Part shown: positions 62,824 through 64,000 of the stretch, in pieces
Layout of the letters: each line of letters starts with the position of its first letter
Position numbering within the stretch: position 1 is the first letter of the stretch
NCBI GenBank assembly: GCA_000272025.2
Contig: AKCV02000015.1
Coordinates: 372,001-436,000, forward strand
DNA length: 64,000 nt
From: Imbroritus primus
GTDB lineage: Bacteria; Pseudomonadota; Gammaproteobacteria; Burkholderiales; Burkholderiaceae
Direction of reading: 5' to 3'
Position numbers and translations under genes: made by a program
Notes under the pieces: model-generated
What the model was told of the DNA's origin: nothing
Databases searched by the model: none
The model's input: the letters and a program-made list of their open reading frames with translations, nothing else

Positions 62824-63816
62824 ATGAGTGAGGCCAATACGAGTTCGACGATGACGAGTCCGACGATTCTCTTCGTCGACGACGAGCCAACTGCCGTCAA
62901 GTATTTCGAGCGCGTCATCGGCGCTATCGCGCCTGTGCTGGTCGCCGGCTCGGTGTCGGAAGGGCGTGCGCTTCTCGAGGCCCATGGTGAGACGCTCAAG
63001 GTGTTGGTGTCGGATCAGCGCATGCCTGGTGAATACGGCAATGTGTTGCTGTCGCACGCCGCGGAGCGCTTTCCGCATATCGTGCGTATCCTGACGACGG
63101 CGTATTCCGAACTCGACGACACGGTCGAGGCCATCAACCTCGGCCAGATCCATCGCTACATCCGCAAGCCGTGGGATGTGCGCGGCCTGCGGCTGGAGAT
63201 CATGCAGGCGTTGGACCTGGCGACGTTGCTGGGGGAGCGCGATGAACTGCTGCGCGAGAAGATCGGCATCAATCATCGCCATATGCTGCTGAGCCGGATT
63301 GGCGCAGTGCGTTCCATTGGCATGATGGCCGGCATGACAGAAACTTTCGACGCCATGGAGGTCTATTTCTCCACGGCCGCCGCGGTTGGCTTGCGCGATG
63401 TGGCGCTGGACTGGAACGTGCTCGATTACACCGATCTGATTGCGCTTGAGGCAGAGCGTTCGGGCGGCTTCGGGCAGGCAACCCGTGCGGCGCTGCAAAC
63501 ACTGCAAGGCGTGGCATTTGCCGAAGGCCATCCGCTGGCCCGCCTGCAGGCGCTGCTTGGTGATGCCGTTTCCATGCCTGCGGGCGACGTTGTGACCATC
63601 CATGATGCGACGCTGCTAACCGAGTTCCTGGAGGGCGGGCCGCAGACGCCGGTACGGCCGCAGGCGGCCGGCTGGCTGGCATTTTTGCTGTGGCTCGCGG
63701 CACATGGGGTGACGCTGCAGACCGCTGTCGAGGGTGGCGCCATGCAATGCCGGTTGCTGCGCGAGCGCCATGCCGCGCAGGCCGGCAATCTCGCGGCCTG
63801 GATCGAGCTTTTTTGA
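62824..63816 (+). CDS. phcQ: PhcQ-like response regulator
   Basis: A 330-residue protein. The receiver domain (ILFVDDEPTAVKYFERVIG, Asp64 in VLVSDQRMPGEYGN, YIRKPWD) is followed by a linker helix and a C-terminal region of about 180 residues (MLLSRIGAVRSIGMMAGMTETFDAMEVYFSTAAAVGLRDVALDWN ... AGWLAFLLWLAAHGV). That region looks like a degenerate histidine-kinase dimerisation/ATPase-like module without clear N or G boxes. Its place after phcR fits PhcQ of the phcBSRQ operon, reported in Ralstonia to take part in controlling PhcA output. It starts three bases after the phcR stop. Confidence 0.82.
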   Translation: MSEANTSSTMTSPTILFVDDEPTAVKYFERVIGAIAPVLVAGSVSEGRALLEAHGETLKVLVSDQRMPGEYGNVLLSHAAERFPHIVRILTTAYSELDDTVEAINLGQIHRYIRKPWDVRGLRLEIMQALDLATLLGERDELLREKIGINHRHMLLSRIGAVRSIGMMAGMTETFDAMEVYFSTAAAVGLRDVALDWNVLDYTDLIALEAERSGGFGQATRAALQTLQGVAFAEGHPLARLQALLGDAVSMPAGDVVTIHDATLLTEFLEGGPQTPVRPQAAGWLAFLLWLAAHGVTLQTAVEGGAMQCRLLRERHAAQAGNLAAWIELF

Positions 63817-63831
63817 TGCGTGGAGCGGCTC

Positions 63832-64000
63832 ATGGTCATGCCGAATGCTGATCGACTTCCGCCGGTGTTCTACCATCCGAGCGTGCTGGTGATCGTGGAC
63901 GACTGCCGTTCATACTGCGAAAGCATCAAGTTTGGCATGCCGATCGAGCAGCCGATCGTGACGTTCAACGACCCGCACAAGGCCATTGCGTGGCTGCGGG
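63832..64000 (+). CDS. Start of a further response regulator (cut by the window end)
   Basis: Only the first 56 codons are inside the window. After MVMPNADRLPPVFYHPS comes VLVIVDDCRSYCESIKFGM, the beta-1 strand and acidic pair of a receiver domain, then PIVTFNDPHKAIAWLR, the typical second strand and helix. The phospho-acceptor lies beyond the edge. GGAGCGG precedes the ATGs at 63832 and 63838. It is 15 bases after phcQ and so extends the quorum-sensing operon by a fifth gene. Confidence 0.75.
   Translation, partial: MVMPNADRLPPVFYHPSVLVIVDDCRSYCESIKFGMPIEQPIVTFNDPHKAIAWLR

Overview
The window is GC-rich chromosomal DNA, densely coded on both strands, and looks like a betaproteobacterium, most likely Burkholderiales. 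The pointers are a tandem cyanophycin synthetase pair beside a DUF1854 gene and an ABC exporter, a FolE2/cyclopropane-synthase-like lipid cluster, and a Phc-type (Ralstonia-style) quorum-sensing operon. I saw no rRNA, tRNA, CRISPR array, transposase or phage gene. All family assignments are by eye.

Layout. 0.1-5.7 kb: DUF488, a PhoD-like phosphatase, a VOC protein, a PrlF/YhaV toxin-antitoxin operon with a doubled palindromic operator, a small XRE regulator with its own inverted repeat, and two tandem SnoaL-like paralogues. 5.8-8.6 kb: a QseBC-type two-component system followed by ygiW; the response regulator carries a frameshift. 8.8-12.1 kb: a small unknown gene, a BigR/YgaV-like ArsR repressor with a DUF2892 membrane protein, and ilvD. 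12.3-20.4 kb: the cyanophycin locus (cphA' and cphA on minus; ABC exporter and DUF1854 on plus). 20.7-25.8 kb: a YbhGFSR-type exporter. 25.8-31.8 kb: nadE, then xsc (sulfoacetaldehyde acetyltransferase) converging on cobS-cobT. A near-identical 32-bp motif lies upstream of both xsc and cobS.

32-41.7 kb: DUF1059, then two genes that have both lost their 5' ends at one junction: a LitR/CarH-type B12 light sensor (minus) and a glutathione peroxidase (plus). Downstream is a tightly coupled operon: folE2, FAD oxidoreductase, DUF1365, Cfa-like methyltransferase, CHI-like, MFS, DUF3833 lipoprotein, SDR and an NTF2-like protein. 41.8-43.5 kb: a CPA2 antiporter. 44-52 kb: one long minus-strand operon, livKHMGF, amidase, M20 amidohydrolase and an XRE-cupin regulator, led by two copies of one 17-bp operator. 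52.4-57 kb: a nitronate monooxygenase-like gene and divergent metR/metE. 57.1-58.6 kb: a PAAR protein and an unknown partner.

58.9-64 kb: a phcB-phcS-phcR-phcQ quorum-sensing operon and the start of a further receiver gene. phcB and the membrane sensor half of phcS are strikingly AT-rich. Base composition switches abruptly to the GC-rich host type just before the phcS H-box, which suggests that the signal synthase and its sensor domain were replaced together as one cassette. This is the most interesting structure in the window, followed by the shared xsc/cobS motif and the doubly decapitated litR/gpx junction.
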